From: Notamacropus eugenii
Lineage: Eukaryota; Chordata; Mammalia; Diprotodontia; Macropodidae
Direction: 5' to 3'
NCBI RefSeq assembly: GCF_028372415.1
Contig: NC_092879.1
Coordinates: 94,770,241-94,834,240 of the forward strand
Length of the DNA: 64,000 nucleotides
Made by a program: the position numbers and the translations under genes. Below are positions 1 to 11,221 of this stretch, piece after piece. Numbering within the stretch: the stretch's first letter is position 1; every line of letters starts with the position of its first letter. The notes below the pieces were generated by a model that had not been told where the DNA came from, searched no databases, and saw nothing but the letters and a program-made list of their open reading frames with translations.

Positions 1-1637
1 AGGTCCCATGAACTCTCTTTTCTACATTTTACCCTGCCTTCAAAGGAGGGGACTGGCTCAAAAAGTTTGGAAAGCATTTTCATTTTTAACCCTAGGATCC
101 TGTAAGTGATCTTAAACTTGTTTATTTATCTTACTAGATCTCAGTTTCCTTTAGAGGCACATGAAGTTCATAGACACTAAGGCCTCTGAAGGACTGGTGA
201 ACTTAATACCTTGGACCTCTCTGGCTGATCATGCAATGATCATTGTGCTGCATAGGTCTCAGATTCAGACAGAACCCATGGAGAGGCATCGAGTGCACAT
301 GACCTTAAGGTCCTCTTTGTTCTAGGCCTAGGAAACTGTAGGTGATCCCAGTCAGATCCCTTCAACTCCCTTTTCTACATTTTAGTCTACCTTCACAGCA
401 GGGGGGTAGCTCATAAGCTTTAGAAAGCATGGACCTTTTTAGTCCTAGGATCTCGTTAGTGATATTACACAGGGCTCTCCAGCTTTCCAGGACTCTGTTT
501 CCTTTCAAATCAAAGAAAGATTTTGGATTCTGAAGAGTCTTCAAGACATGCCATTTTTATCCTTGCATGCCTGTGGGTGCCTATACAATGGTCATTGAAT
601 GCTCTAGGCCTCAATTTCAGGCACCATGCATGGAGAGGCCTCAGGTGCAAATGCACATAAAGTCCTCTTTGCTCTAGGTCTAGAAAACTGTAAGTTATCA
701 CAGTCCTGTCCTTCAAGCTTCCTTTTCTAGGTTTTACCCTAAGTTCACAGCAGGGGGCTTTCTCAGAAGCTTGGTATCGCCTTGAAAGTTTTAATCCAAG
801 GATCCTCTTAGTGATTTTCAACTTCACTATACAGCATTCTAGGACTCAGTTTCTCTTTAGTCACATAAAGGCTTTGGCTGCTCAGGACTCTGAACAACTT
901 GTAACCCTTTGTCCTTGGACACTTTTTCTTGCACACGTTGGAAATTCAGCTCCAAGCCCTCAGGTTCAGGCAGGATTCTCTTTTCTCTATGCCTACAAAC
1001 CTCTAGGTGATCATAGTCTGGTCCCTCCAGCTACATTTTCTGCATTTTACCCTCAATTCACAGCATTGGGCTGGCGCGCAAGGTTTGGAAAGCATGGACA
1101 CTTTTGATCTCAGGGTCGTTTGGGGGATTTTACATTGGGTACCCAGTTTGGCAAGACTGTTTCCATTAGAGTCACATAAAGTGGATGCTGTAGACTCAGA
1201 AAGACTTGTGCCAGTTTTTACTGGGACACATGTGGCTTCTCACACAATGGTCATTGAGCTCTGTAGGCCTTAGTTTCAGGCAGAATTCATGGACAGGCCT
1301 ACAGTGCAAATGCCCTTTATGTCTTTCTTCCTCTAGGCCTAGGAAATTTTAGGTGATCATAGTCTGCTTCCTCAAGCTCCCATTACCCCATTTTTCACCA
1401 AACTCACAGCAGGGGGCTGGCTGAGAAGCTCTGGACTGCCTTGATGTTCTTAATCCTAATATCACATTAATAATCTTACACACTGGGCTATCCGGCTTTC
1501 CAGGACTCGGTTCCTTTAGGGTCAAGGAAAGGTTTTGGAACCTGAAAACTCTAAAAGACTTGTCACTCTTTATCCTCAGATACTTGTGGGAATACAAAGA
1601 ATGGTCATTGACCTGTCTAGGCCTCTGCATCAGGCAG
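1..1637 (+). repeat. Tandem array A, left part: about 350-bp satellite-like unit
   Basis: The same block returns about every 330-355 bases: GTCCTCTTTGCTCTAGGCC, then TAGGAAACTGTAGGTGATC, a TTTTCTACATTTTACCCT segment, CACAGCAGGGGGCTGGCTC, GGACTCAGTTTCCTTT, and CTTTTTGTCCTTGGACACTT. Anchors fall near 306, 658, 985 and 1319. Copies are diverged from one another. Short open frames inside are not genes. No repeat family that I know fits the unit. Confidence 0.85.
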
Positions 1638-3585
1638 GACCAAAAATCTATGGTGCATCAAAACTGCTCAGTGCTGATGGAGGCACATTGATCAATGATA
1701 AGGACATGATCCTAGAGAGATGGGCTGAATGCTTCCATAGTGTTCTCAACAGACCATCATCAGTCAGTGCTGAGGCCATTGACCCTTTCCCTGAGGTTGA
1801 AGTCAATCCCTCCTTAGCTGAACTTCCAACTGAAGAAGAGGTTTGAAGGGTCATTAGGCTCCTTTCATGTGGCAAAGCACCTGATGATCTGTTCCAGCTG
1901 AGATTCACAAGGTAGGGGGACCATTGCTCCTACAAAAGCTGACTGAAGTTTCCAGGTTATATGGCAAGAGGAGGTTTGCCCCCAGGAGTTCAAGGATGCC
2001 TCCACCGTCCATCTCTGTAAGGGTAAAGGGAATAGGTTGTCCTGTGACGGTCACAGGGGGATCTCTCTCTTAATCACTGCTGGCAAAATTCTTGCTAGGG
2101 TTGTTCTTAATAGCTGATCCTTCACCTGGAAGATGGTGAGCTACCTGAGAGCCAGTGTGGCTTCAGAAAGGGCCGAGGAACAGTCGATATGGTGTTTGCT
2201 GCCCAACAACTCCAGGAGAAATGTCAGGAGCACAACAGAGGTCTGTACACAACATTTGTAGATCTCACCAAGGCCTTTCACACTGTTAGTCGTGAGGACT
2301 TATGGAAAATTATGTCAAAATTTGGTTGCCAGGAGAAGTTCACCAATATTGTGCGTCAATTTCATGATGGAGTGTCTGCCTGGATTCTGGATAATGGACA
2401 AAGCTCTCGTGCCTTCCCAGTCACCAGTGGAGTGAAACAGGGCTCTGTGCTTGCTCCCATGCTTTTGAGCATGATGTTTTCATCCTTGTTGACAAATGCT
2501 TTCAAGGAGGATGAACATGGCATCAAGGTCAACTACCGTACTGATGGTAAATTCTTCAGTTTGAAAAGGTTACAAGCCAAGACCAAAGTGGAGGGAGTGT
2601 TGGTGCATGATCTTCTGTTTGCAGATGACTGTGCACTCAATGCAGCCTCTGAAGCTGAGATGCAGCAAAGTATGGATCAATTCTCTGCTGCCTGTGCTCA
2701 TTTTGGCCTAATAATTAACACCAAGAAAACACAGGTGCTCCATCAACCACCACCACACCATCCATGCGTGGAACCATCAGTTACCACAAATGGAGAAGTT
2801 TTGAATGCTGTGGATAAGTTCACTTACCTTGGTGATGAACTTTCCAGGGATGTACACATTGACAATAAGGTTGATATGCACATTGCCAGAGCTAGCTCAG
2901 TGTTTGGGAGGCTCTGAAGAAAAGTATGGGAGAGAAGAGGTATTAGACGGACTACCAAACAGAAGGTCTACAGAGCCGTTGTGCTGACTTCATTTTTGTA
3001 TGCCTGTGAAACATGGACAGTCTGCCAGCACCATGCCAGGAAACTGAATCACTTCCATTTGAACTGTCTTAGGAAGATTCTGAGGATCACCTGGCAGGAT
3101 AAGGTATCAGACACTGAAGTCCTTGCTTGAGCTGAACTGTCAAGCATTCAAACTATGCTTTGGAGAGCGCAGCTCGGATGGGCTGGCCACGTTGTTCAAA
3201 TGCCAAATGTACGGTTGCCAAAAACACTATTTTATGGAGAACTCACATGGGGCAGGCAATCACACGGTGGCCAGAAGAAACAATACAAGGACATTCTCAA
3301 GGTCTCTCTCAAGAACTTTGTATTTGACTGTGCAACATGGGAGGCACTGGCACAGGACTGCTCAGCATGGCGTGCCCACATCGGAAAAGGAGACAGCACA
3401 AAGTAAACGCAAGATGCTCAGATTTGGGATATCCACCCCAAATATTCACACGTACTATCTGTGCCCAGCTGGTGGTAGAGCATTCCCAGCTCATATGGGT
3501 CTGATCAGCCACAGTCAGACACACTGAAATTTCACTTTACCATGGTGATGTCATTTTGTTCCTCTTGAAAGATGAAGGACAACAA
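1638..3585 (+). mobile_element. RTE-like non-LTR retrotransposon, 5'-truncated, with reverse transcriptase
   Basis: Decodes to a LINE reverse transcriptase: GPKIYGASKLLSADGGTLI at the left edge, FVDLTKAFHTVSREDLWKI, the motif LLFADDCALNA (catalytic FADD box), DKFTYLGDELS, YACETWTVCQ, and a C-terminal C2H2-like finger ending RAFPAHMGLISHSQTH. The long open piece is 2189-2917; the frame is broken before and after, and the endonuclease is missing. Direct repeats GCATCAGGCAG at 1627-1637 and 3586-3596 flank it, so it jumped into an existing satellite unit. The tail ends GATGAAGGACAACAA. Related to RTE/BovB by sequence; the exact clade is not certain. Confidence 0.88.
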
Positions 3586-4455
3586 GCATCAGGCAGAATG
3601 CATTGAGGGGCCTCAAGTGCAAATACCCTTATGGTCCTCTTTGCTCTAGGCCTAGGGAACTGTAGCTGATCACAATCAGGTTCTTCCAGCTCCCTTTTTT
3701 ACACTATATTCACAGCAGGGGGCTGGCTCCAAAGCTTTGGAAAGCCTTGACATTTTGAATCTCAGAATCTTGTTAGTGATGTTGAATTGGGCTACCTAGC
3801 ATTCTGCATCTCAGTTTCCTTTCAGTCCCATAAACAGTTTGGATTCTAAAGACTCTAACAGATGTGTCACTTTTTGTCCTTGGACGATTGTGGGGGCACA
3901 CACAATCACCATTCGGCTCCATTGACCTCAAGTTCAGGCATTAGGCATGGAGGGCAGTCACATGCCAACGCACTTCCTGTCCTGTGCTCTACTCCTAGGA
4001 AACTGTACGTGATCCTAGTCAGCTCCCTCAAGCTTCCTTTTCTACATTTGACTGGACATTCACAGCAAGGGTCTGCCTCACACCCTTTGGACAGGCTTGA
4101 TATTTTTAATCATAGCATATCGTTAGTGATCTTATACTGGGTTATGCAGTTTTCCAGAACTCTGTTTCCTTTAAAGTCATAGAAATGTCTAAGATTCTGA
4201 ACATTCTAACAGATATGACACTTTCCGTCCTTGGGAGGATTGTTAGTGCACAAACAATGGCCATTCAGCTCCACTGACCTCAGATTCAGGCATTAGGCAT
4301 GGAGGCCCCTGAAGTGCAAATATCCTTAAGATCCTCTTTGCTCTAGGCCTAGGAATCTGTAGGTGATCCCAGTCAGCACCCTCAAGCTCAATTTTCTACA
4401 TGGGACCCTGAATTCAAAGCAGGGGGCGGGCTCCAAAGCTTTGGAAATTTCAATG
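3586..4455 (+). repeat. Tandem array A, right part
   Basis: Continues the unit broken by the RTE-like insertion. CTAGGCCTAG recurs at 3646 and 4343, with a diverged copy near 3980, giving a period near 348. The array fades after GGCTCCAAAGCTTTGGAAA at about 4450. Confidence 0.85.
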
Positions 4456-6180
4456 TCACTCTGTGTGCAATAGAAGAAATTGTCATAGACTGTGTGGCTG
4501 CTTTTGTTGCTATTCAGTCATATATCAGTTGTCTCCAATGCTTCAGGATGCCATTTGGGATTTTCTCTGGGTGCTGTCCACCTCTCTTTCTTCTCTCCTC
4601 ATATAAATGCTTTGAAGCCTTCTCTAGGACCATTGGAAAGGACTCACAGGGAAATGCTGAGAGACAGAGCTGGACATACATATAGGTGTCTAGATGTCCC
4701 TATCCACAGGGGTCTACCTTTCCTCCCCAGACCAAATCAAGTAGATTCCCAGGCTAGGAGAAAGGAAGTAATTGAAACATCCCTGTCTCCTGCAAGAGAC
4801 CCTACCCACTGCCCTTTCTGGCTGGCAAGATGTTCAGTAGCTTAGTGCTTTCTCAGCGTATCTTATTCTTGTCAGTGGGGAGGAGTGAGCAGAGCTAGGG
4901 CTAATATGGTCTTAGGCTACATGAAGAGAAAGATGAGCCCAACTTGTCCAGAAACAAATGACAGAGAACTGGAAGAGAAAAGGAACACCCGGGATGCCAG
5001 AGTGAAGACACACAAAAAAAAACGAGACAGGCTAGAACACTAGGCTAACCCTAAGGTGGGGATGGGGGGATTAGATCAGTGGGAAGGGGGGTGCTTCATC
5101 TTCCAAAGATCTAGGCTGAAGTAGGGAACCTGGAGGCCCCAGGGGGCCTTCTGGGTCCTCAAGTGTGGCAGCCTTTGGACTGAATCCAAACTTCAGAGAA
5201 CAGATCCCCTGAGTCAAAGGATTTGTTCTGTACAGCTTGAAGTCGTGGTCAAAAGGCCCCACTTGAGGAGCTGGGGGGCCCTTGAGGCCTTGGGGCCACA
5301 GGTCCCTCAGCCAGGACCGGGTTTTAATGGGCTGCAAGCTCCATATGAACCTACTGTGTGACACAGCAGCCAAGGAAGAGAATTTGGTCTTGGGGTGTGC
5401 AGAAAGCTTTCTCCTCCAAGAAGCAGTAGGTCATAGGACTGTTGTCCTTTGTCTGGCTCAGATTCAGCTGTGGGGAGCAACCACACGTTAAGAAGGACCC
5501 ATGGGGATAGGCCTTGAGTGTGAGCTCTGTTGCCACAGGTTGAAGAAACAGAATGTTAGCCTAGAGAAAAGAAAAGTTGGAAGAGGTGGGAGAAATGGCA
5601 GCACGCACTTAAGCATTTGTGGAAGAGGCTTGTGACTTATGTTTGGCCCTGAGAAGGTGGAAGAGGACACTTCCCAACACTTCAAGGTATCCTGGATTAC
5701 ATGTCACCTGCCTAGAGGTCTGGAAGCAACCAAGACAGAGCAGTGAAATGATGTCCCAAGACAGTCATCTCTTGAAGAAAGTGTAGATGTTTAGCGTGGC
5801 CAAGAGAGGGCTGAAGGCAGGAATTCCCAATCCGGGGTGCCCTTAAGGCAGGGACTCAAGAAGCTTGTTCAATGGCCAGGGGGAATATTCTCCTCCATCA
5901 GTATGGTATCCTCCTGAAATGAATGAAATCTATGATTTTCTTTATTATGTGCATATGTATGATACTCTCACACTTCTGTTCATGTGGAATAGGGAGGTAA
6001 GGTTTACTAAAAGGGGTACTTATATGAAGGGGTGGCAGAACCCTCCCCCCCCCAAATTGTGACACTCTAGGAATAGGTGACATGATGAATCCTTTGGGCT
6101 TCAGCATAAATTAATTTATCCCCTCCTCTCCCACTGATTTCGATGGGGGAATTCTTCCATGCTTTAAAGAATGAATGGAC
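4456..6180. other. Mostly unassigned DNA between array A and the CT83-like gene
   Basis: About 4495-4560 resembles a worn antisense MAR1 tail (TTCAGTCA, GGATGCCATTTGGGATTTTC). The rest shows no repeat that I recognise. A 100-codon minus-strand frame at 5373-5071 (LYRTNPLTQGICSLKFGF, PEGPLGPPGS) has a coding look, but I cannot match it to a protein. Confidence 0.4.
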
Positions 6181-6184
6181 CCTA

Positions 6185-6320
6185 GGGGCAGAGTTGGAGA
6201 GAACCTCCAGAAGTCATCCAGTTCCATTCCCACATTTTAGAGAGGAGGGCAGTGCCCAGAGAGAGTGTGACCTGTCCTAGATCACAGGGATCCAAGTGTG
6301 AAAGTCTCTGTGAGTTCCAG
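6185..6320 (-). repeat. MIR-type SINE fragment, antisense
   Basis: The + strand shows the worn MIR complement: ACCTCCAGAAGTCATCCAG, CACATTTTAGAGAGGAG, TGACCTGTCCTAGATCACAG. Confidence 0.55.
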
Positions 6321-6384
6321 TGCAGTGCAGCCCACTTGGCGATACACTGGGTGATTTGTGGCTCAACTGGTCTTTTCTCTTGGT

Positions 6385-6590
6385 TTGCTTTCAGTCCAGT
6401 CCAGCTGTCATTTGGGGCAAAGCTACTGGAGTGATTTGCCATTTCCTTCCCCAGCTCGTTTTGCAGATGGGGAAAGAGAGGCCAACAGGTTCCCAGAGCT
6501 AGTCAGAGTCTGAGGTTGCATGCGAAGTCAGGTCTTGCTGCCTCCAGACCTGACATGCCACTGTACCCACTGGGGCACCCAGCTGCCCTA
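6385..6590 (-). mobile_element. MAR1-type CORE-SINE, antisense
   Basis: The + strand reads the complement of the MAR1 tail and body: CTGGAGTGATTTGCCATTTCC, then CAGCTCGTTTTGCAGATGGGG, ending CACCCAGCTGCCC at the SINE head. Confidence 0.7.
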
Positions 6591-6689
6591 AGGAAGCCAC
6601 CCTGCTGGTGTTGTGTGTGCATTTGGTGCAGGCCCGTCCAAGCCATGTGAGCTGGGCCTGGAAGGAGCGGTTTCAGGTGGGCTAGGCCA

Positions 6690-7345
6690 CGAGCATGGCA
6701 CTGGTCCCCATCTCTGGCTTGGCACCGCCCCGGCCTGGCGGCCGTGGACGTGGAAGAGTGCGGGCCAGGTATGGCTGGCCAGGGTTCCAGCCCGGGGGGC
6801 GGGGTCGCGCTCGAGGCCTACGTCCCTCCAGGACGCCCAAGAACCTGCTTTGTGACCTCATCAGGGGGCACGAAGGGCAGACGGCCGCGCAGACTGAGCC
6901 AGGGAGAAGCCGCGGGCAGGCTCGTCGTGCGCAGAGGCAGGGCGCCTTCCTCCTGTCCGCTGCCAGGCGCGAGGCTGGCCGGCCCCTGCCTCGCCATCTC
7001 CCTCCCTTTGTGTCCTTCCTCAGTCCCCTCCCGACAGACACTCTCTCCCTCGGGGCCTCCTTCTTGCTTCCCTCACCCTCCCGCCCGCAGCCGTGCCCTG
7101 TTCGCTGCCGCGCTGCCCACCATGGCCCTCCTGGTCTTCGTCGCCCTCGTCGCCCCTGCTGTCCTCGTCACCTGCCCACCTGTCCTCACCTGCCCACCTC
7201 TCACCTGGCGCACCTGTGCCTGTCTCCCGACTACGCCTGTGAACTTGGGGCCCGCTTTCCTCCTGCTCTTCGCTGCCATCTTGGTCAGCGTCTCTGCCCT
7301 GCTGTGGGTGACGGACTGCAGGGGGTTTAAGGTAAACCGTTGAGC
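6690..7345. promoter_or_regulatory. CpG island over the CT83-like first exon
   Basis: Clearly richer in GC and CpG than the rest of the window, for example around 6720-6830 and 6880-6990. Open frames on both strands here are composition effects. The island covers the region above the Kozak ATG at 7122 and exon 1, as expected of a promoter; CT83 in human is germline-restricted and methylation-controlled. Confidence 0.6.
7122..7331 (+). pseudogene. CT83: CT83-like exon 1: two hydrophobic segments, upstream ATG in a strong Kozak context
   Basis: The ATG at 7122 sits in GCCCACCATGG, an ideal Kozak context. It opens 70 codons: a hydrophobic run MALLVFVALVAPAVLV, a Cys/Pro-rich linker, then a second hydrophobic run FLLLFAAILVSVSALLW before the donor AAG|GTAAAC. 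The second run aligns with the single N-terminal anchor of human CT83. The human start codon (MNF) falls on GTG AAC TTG at 7239-7247, so the ancestral ATG seems lost, or the protein starts earlier here. Use of the upstream ATG is inference. Confidence 0.6.
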
Positions 7346-7376
7346 CACAGCTTAGAGAAACAGGCAGACAGAGGCA

Positions 7377-7440
7377 GAGAGAGAGAGAGAGAGGAAAGGG
7401 GAGGAGGAGGAGGAGGAGGAGGAGGAGGAGGAGGCGGGGC
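7377..7440 (+). repeat. Polypurine microsatellite, (GA)n then (GGA)n
   Basis: About 60 bases of pure purine, GAGAGA leading into about twelve GGA units, 46 bases inside the intron behind the CT83-like exon 1 donor. Such mirror-type purine tracts can form triplex DNA. Confidence 0.9.
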
Positions 7441-7999
7441 AGGAGAGGAGAGACACCCCATTGGAGAGAGAGAGTGTCACTGCCCCTCCCCCTTCCTCTG
7501 CCCTTGCCAGGAACCCCTTCCACCCTCAGCCCCTTGCCCACTTCTGCCTCCCCTCACCCCTTCACTCCTCACTCCAAAAAGGGAGACCAAGTTCCTTGGA
7601 AGTGGTGAGCCAACCTAGGGAGACCCTCTCCTTCCCTCTTCCCTCCCCCCACAGGGAGCCCAAAATACAGGTAGCCACCAAAGCAGCTACCTGGAGGCAG
7701 CTCCTGAGGCCTCTGTTGGGGGCCCTCTCCCACTCCTTATCACTCCAGCTCTGGCCTCCACTGCTTCTCTTGGATTCTCCTGCCTTCCTCTCTCTTTCTC
7801 CCCCTCTCCTGTGAGTATGCCTTAAGCTGCCCACTAGCACCTGTTCTCTGTGGGCACCACTGAGGACTTCTCCAGGTAGCTCAGGCCCAGCCTCAACAAC
7901 GCTGAAATGTATTCTTGGAACCTGGGTACTTGAGGGGGAGCAGGTGGAGGGGGAGCGGGAGGGGAAGGTTCTGCTGTGGAAAACAGACTTGGCATTGCC

Positions 8000-8970
8000 T
8001 GCTCCCAGCAAGCTCCAGTAATCAAAGCCTAGAAATGATAGGAGGTAAGGGCAGCTGTACCTTGACCTGGAAAAGGCACTTTTCTATGAAGAATGCATTT
8101 CTTTTTGAAAATCAAGCCACTGGTCTTAGTTCATAGGCAGGGTGGCCTTCCCTTGGGCAAAGTCTGTTCACATATGTTGACTTTTAGGTCAACTAAGTGT
8201 TCTTGCAACTTCTAGTTCATTTGGCTCCATCCTGCAACCATGCCCAAGGAGAGTTTTGAGCAGTTAGACAAGGAGAGGAGGGAAACCCTCCTGGCAGGCT
8301 GGGCTGCTTTAGCATGGCTTCCTGGACCTAGTAGATGTTCATGTTGTCCTCACTGCTGCTGAGACCACTATGGCATGTAGAGCATCAAGAATGCTTCCTC
8401 TGGTCAGGAAAGGTGTTTCCATGCAAATTCTGGTGCTGATGAGTTTGAGAATGGGCCAGTAATTGTTCCTCACTGAAAGAGCCTTTGCTGTGTCCTTCAG
8501 GGAGATGGGGACTGTGTGGGCATGAGTCTCAGGGGTTGTAAGTCAGTGGAGAGAAATCAGTTCTTAAATGGGGGCTAGTGCAGGCACTCCACATGTACCT
8601 TACATCCCTGTGGCTCAGAACCTGGGCACATTGACCTTGATCTGGTTGGTCAGCCTGATCCTGGCTCTTGAATTCTTCCAGTGCTGAGGCTGGGGAGACA
8701 TCCTGTGAGTTCCTGAGCCTTGTTTTCCCAGCCCAATTTAGAGAAAGAACCCCCAGCGCCTAGCTGGGTACCATGCGCAGCCTAAGTGTTTCATCAGTGT
8801 TTACCAAGGGCCTCAGACTCAGAAGGTCCAATCAAACTATGTTCTAACTCTTATCTTTGGAAGAGGTTAGAAGTGAGGTGGAGGGAACAGGGACAGGTTC
8901 CACCTCATCTAACTACTGATCAGGAATTTCACAACTCCACTAAGCACAGATGCATAATTTATTTCCTTTC
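8000..8970 (+). other. Intron of the CT83-like gene, no feature recognised
   Basis: Unique-looking, moderate GC. No exon, RNA or repeat that I can support between the polypurine tract and the exon 2 acceptor. Confidence 0.4.
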
Positions 8971-8973
8971 CAG

Positions 8974-9250
8974 ATACAGAGCAATGAAACAACATCAGAT
9001 GATCCCGATCTTGCTTCAAAAGGCAGTATTGAAAATTGATTTTATGTGCGCAACCTCACCAAAGATATCCTGAATGATTTTCCCCCTTTAGTTGCCATGT
9101 TAAAGAATTCTCTTAAACCTCAGGGTGATAGAATATAAGCTTGCTGAGTTGCACGAATTTCTGGTTGCACAGGGCCTAAGTGGAGAATTAGAATTCCAGA
9201 AGATTTGTGACAGAGGTCCGGATTGTAATATTCAAATGAACCAGGAATAA
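8974..9250 (+). pseudogene. CT83: CT83-like exon 2 with one in-frame stop and one frameshift
   Basis: Starts IQSNETTSDDPDLASKGSIE after the acceptor CCAG. The TGA at 9037-9039 follows. The homologous reading continues to K at 9103-9105, then shifts by two bases to RILLNL starting at 9104, and ends QMNQE with TAA at 9248-9250. AATAAA overlaps that stop (9246-9251) and may be the poly(A) signal. Without the shift the frame would stop at 9136-9138. Confidence 0.72.
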
Positions 9251-9305
9251 AATAATTGAAGAAACTCAAAACTGTTTATTTGTTTGTTGTTGTCGGAATC
9301 AACAT

Positions 9306-9545
9306 GAGGCAGCTTGGTAGCTCAGTGGCTGCAAGACTGGACCTGGAGTGACACAGGACCCAGGTTCAAATCCAGCCTTACACACTTGCTAGATATGGGA
9401 CCCTCGTTCAATCATTTAACCTTGGTCTGCCTCAATTTTCTCACTTGTCAAATGGGTATAGTGGCACCCACCTCTCATGGTTGTTGAAAGGATCAAGTGC
9501 AATAATATTGGTAGTATGCTATGTAAATGCTAGCTATCATTTTTT
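9306..9545 (+). mobile_element. MIR-type CORE-SINE with L2-like tail
   Basis: Near full length. Starts GAGGCAGCTTGGTAGCTCAG, has CAGGTTCAAATCCAGCC, a worn CORE, and the tail GGTTGTTGAAAGGATCAAGTG ending ATGCTAGCTATCA. Confidence 0.8.
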
Positions 9546-9884
9546 TATTCCTGATGAAAGTATCCTTTGAACCTTAAGCTATAGTAACTCTAACCTCAGT
9601 GACCATCTGCTGGTGGATTTTAATAAATTCATGTTTATTCATTGATAATGGACTTGGTGGCATCAGAAAGGAAGAAGTTTAAGCAGATGATCTACATGTT
9701 GAAAAAGTGATCCGAATTGTGATATCACTTAGATGGTATAAATGTTCCCTATCCTTTCCCTCCCTTTCCCACACCATGGGGTAGTCCTAATAAGAAGCTA
9801 TGATAACAGGAATGGAAAGGTATGCCTGGGATCCATAAGTGCTTTTTTTAAATCCTGAATAGCATTCCCACATTCCAGTGGTAT

Positions 9885-10045
9885 TAAAACACACTGAAAT
9901 AAATGAATGGAAAGAAGCATTTATGAAGTACTTACCATATAGTAGGCCCTGTGTTAATCACAGGGAATACAAAAGCAGGCGAGGCAATCCCTTGAGGAGT
10001 TTCCATTCTCATGGGGGAGAAACAATATAATGGGAATGGTGGTCA
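9885..10045 (+). repeat. Interspersed repeat, AAGCATTTATGAAGTACTTAC type
   Basis: AAGCATTTATGAAGTACTTA, AGTAGGCCCTGTGTTAATCA, GGGAATACAAAAGCAGGC and CTCATGGGGGAGAAACA follow the order of a common mammalian repeat. Related copies lie at 37010-37110, 53390-53475 and 58150-58255. Family not assigned. Confidence 0.5.
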
Positions 10046-11221
10046 GGGAAGGCATTGTCAGATAGGAAGAAATAATGGTCATTTGGTGAAATATCACTCA
10101 AGTCAAATCCCATTACAACAGAAACCTATTCAAGCTCTTGCTGATGCCTTATTATTTAGAGTAATATTTGATTCAGAAGAATTGCAATATACAAACAAGG
10201 ACTGAATCCTTTGGGTTTTGTTTTAGCAATGTTTGATTATAATACACTTAGCACTTTAAGATTTATGAGGTCAGGGGCAGAGCTAAGATGGCAGAGTAGA
10301 AAGACATAGATACAGAGGCTATTCCTATATAGCCCATAAAAAAACTGTAGAGAGAGACTCTCAACAAATTGTGGAGCAGCAGAAGTGGAGAACAACAGAG
10401 TGGAGGAGATTTCCAGCCCAGGGTGACCTGAGAGGCCCATGGGAAACATCTGTTGCACCAGATGCAGAGTGGAGCCCAGCCCAGCCTTGGCCGTGACACG
10501 ACTCCCGAACAGCCCTTGGGGGTGGAATCTCCAGTCGTGGAATCCGAAGTCCCAGCAGCAGCAGTTCCAAGATCTCTCAACCCACAGGTGCCAAAGATCA
10601 TTGACGGGGGTTTTTTCAGCTGGCCAGGAAGGGAGAAGGGCCTTCCCATAGCTCCAGCAGCAGGCAGCGGCCACAGAGGCTGCACAGCAGCCCGTACAGA
10701 CCGCTCCATTGTTGGACCGAAAAAACCCCTGGGGGCACTGAAGAGCTGAGTCTTACCTCAGCCCTGAGTAGAGGCCCTGAGGCAGCTGGTCTTTGTCTCG
10801 CACTGAATGGCAGCCCTGCCCATCCAGCTTATCTGAAAATCAGCCTCTAGTGCTGACTTGGCAGAACTGGAGGCCAGGAGGCTGTGGAGAGGTAACTGCT
10901 AAGATTCTGGGCACAAAAGTCCCTTTCTGCTTCCAGACCGGTACATGTTTGATTGTGCCACCTTGGAGGAACTGAGATCTTACAGATTCCCAGAGTATAC
11001 CCTACTCTTGACAAAGGACCCAAAAGTCATGTCACTGGTTGGGAAAAGTGCCCAAGAAAGGGAAAAAAAGTAAGACTATAGAAGGTTACTTTCTTGGTGA
11101 ACAGATATCTTCTCCCATCCTTTCTGATAAGGAAAAACAATGCTTACCATCAGGGAAAGACACAGAAGTCAAGACTTCTGTATCCCAAACATCCAAAATA
11201 ACTATTTAATGGGTTCAGGCC

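Larger units (their letters stand above)
7122..9250 (+). pseudogene. CT83: CT83 (KK-LC-1/CXorf61) orthologue, two exons, apparently decayed
   Basis: Exon 1 (7122-7331) and exon 2 (8974-9250) are joined by a 1642-base intron with GTAAAC and CTTTCCAG borders, both in phase 0. Exon 2 decodes as YVRNLTKDILNDFPPL in one frame and RILLNLRVIEYKLAELHEFL in another. From memory, human CT83 has VYDLSRDILNNFP and RILVNLSMVENKLVELEH in the same order. The position, tail to tail with SLC6A14, matches human. Two lesions lie in exon 2: a TGA at 9037-9039, and a frame change near 9103-9106 that fits loss of one AG from an AGAG. CT83 in human is a small membrane-anchored cancer/testis protein on X. The gene is probably dead here, but an assembly error or a shorter product cannot be excluded. 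Confidence 0.75.

Noticed and set aside
362-1630. Short open frames inside array A
   Set aside because: They repeat with the satellite period and encode no recognised domain.
1-4455. CRISPR-like regular repeats
   Set aside because: Unit is about 350 bp without unique spacers, in a vertebrate gene region.
6695-7541. Long overlapping open frames on both strands in the CpG island
   Set aside because: Low stop density from GC content. Only 7122-7331 has splice, Kozak and homology support.
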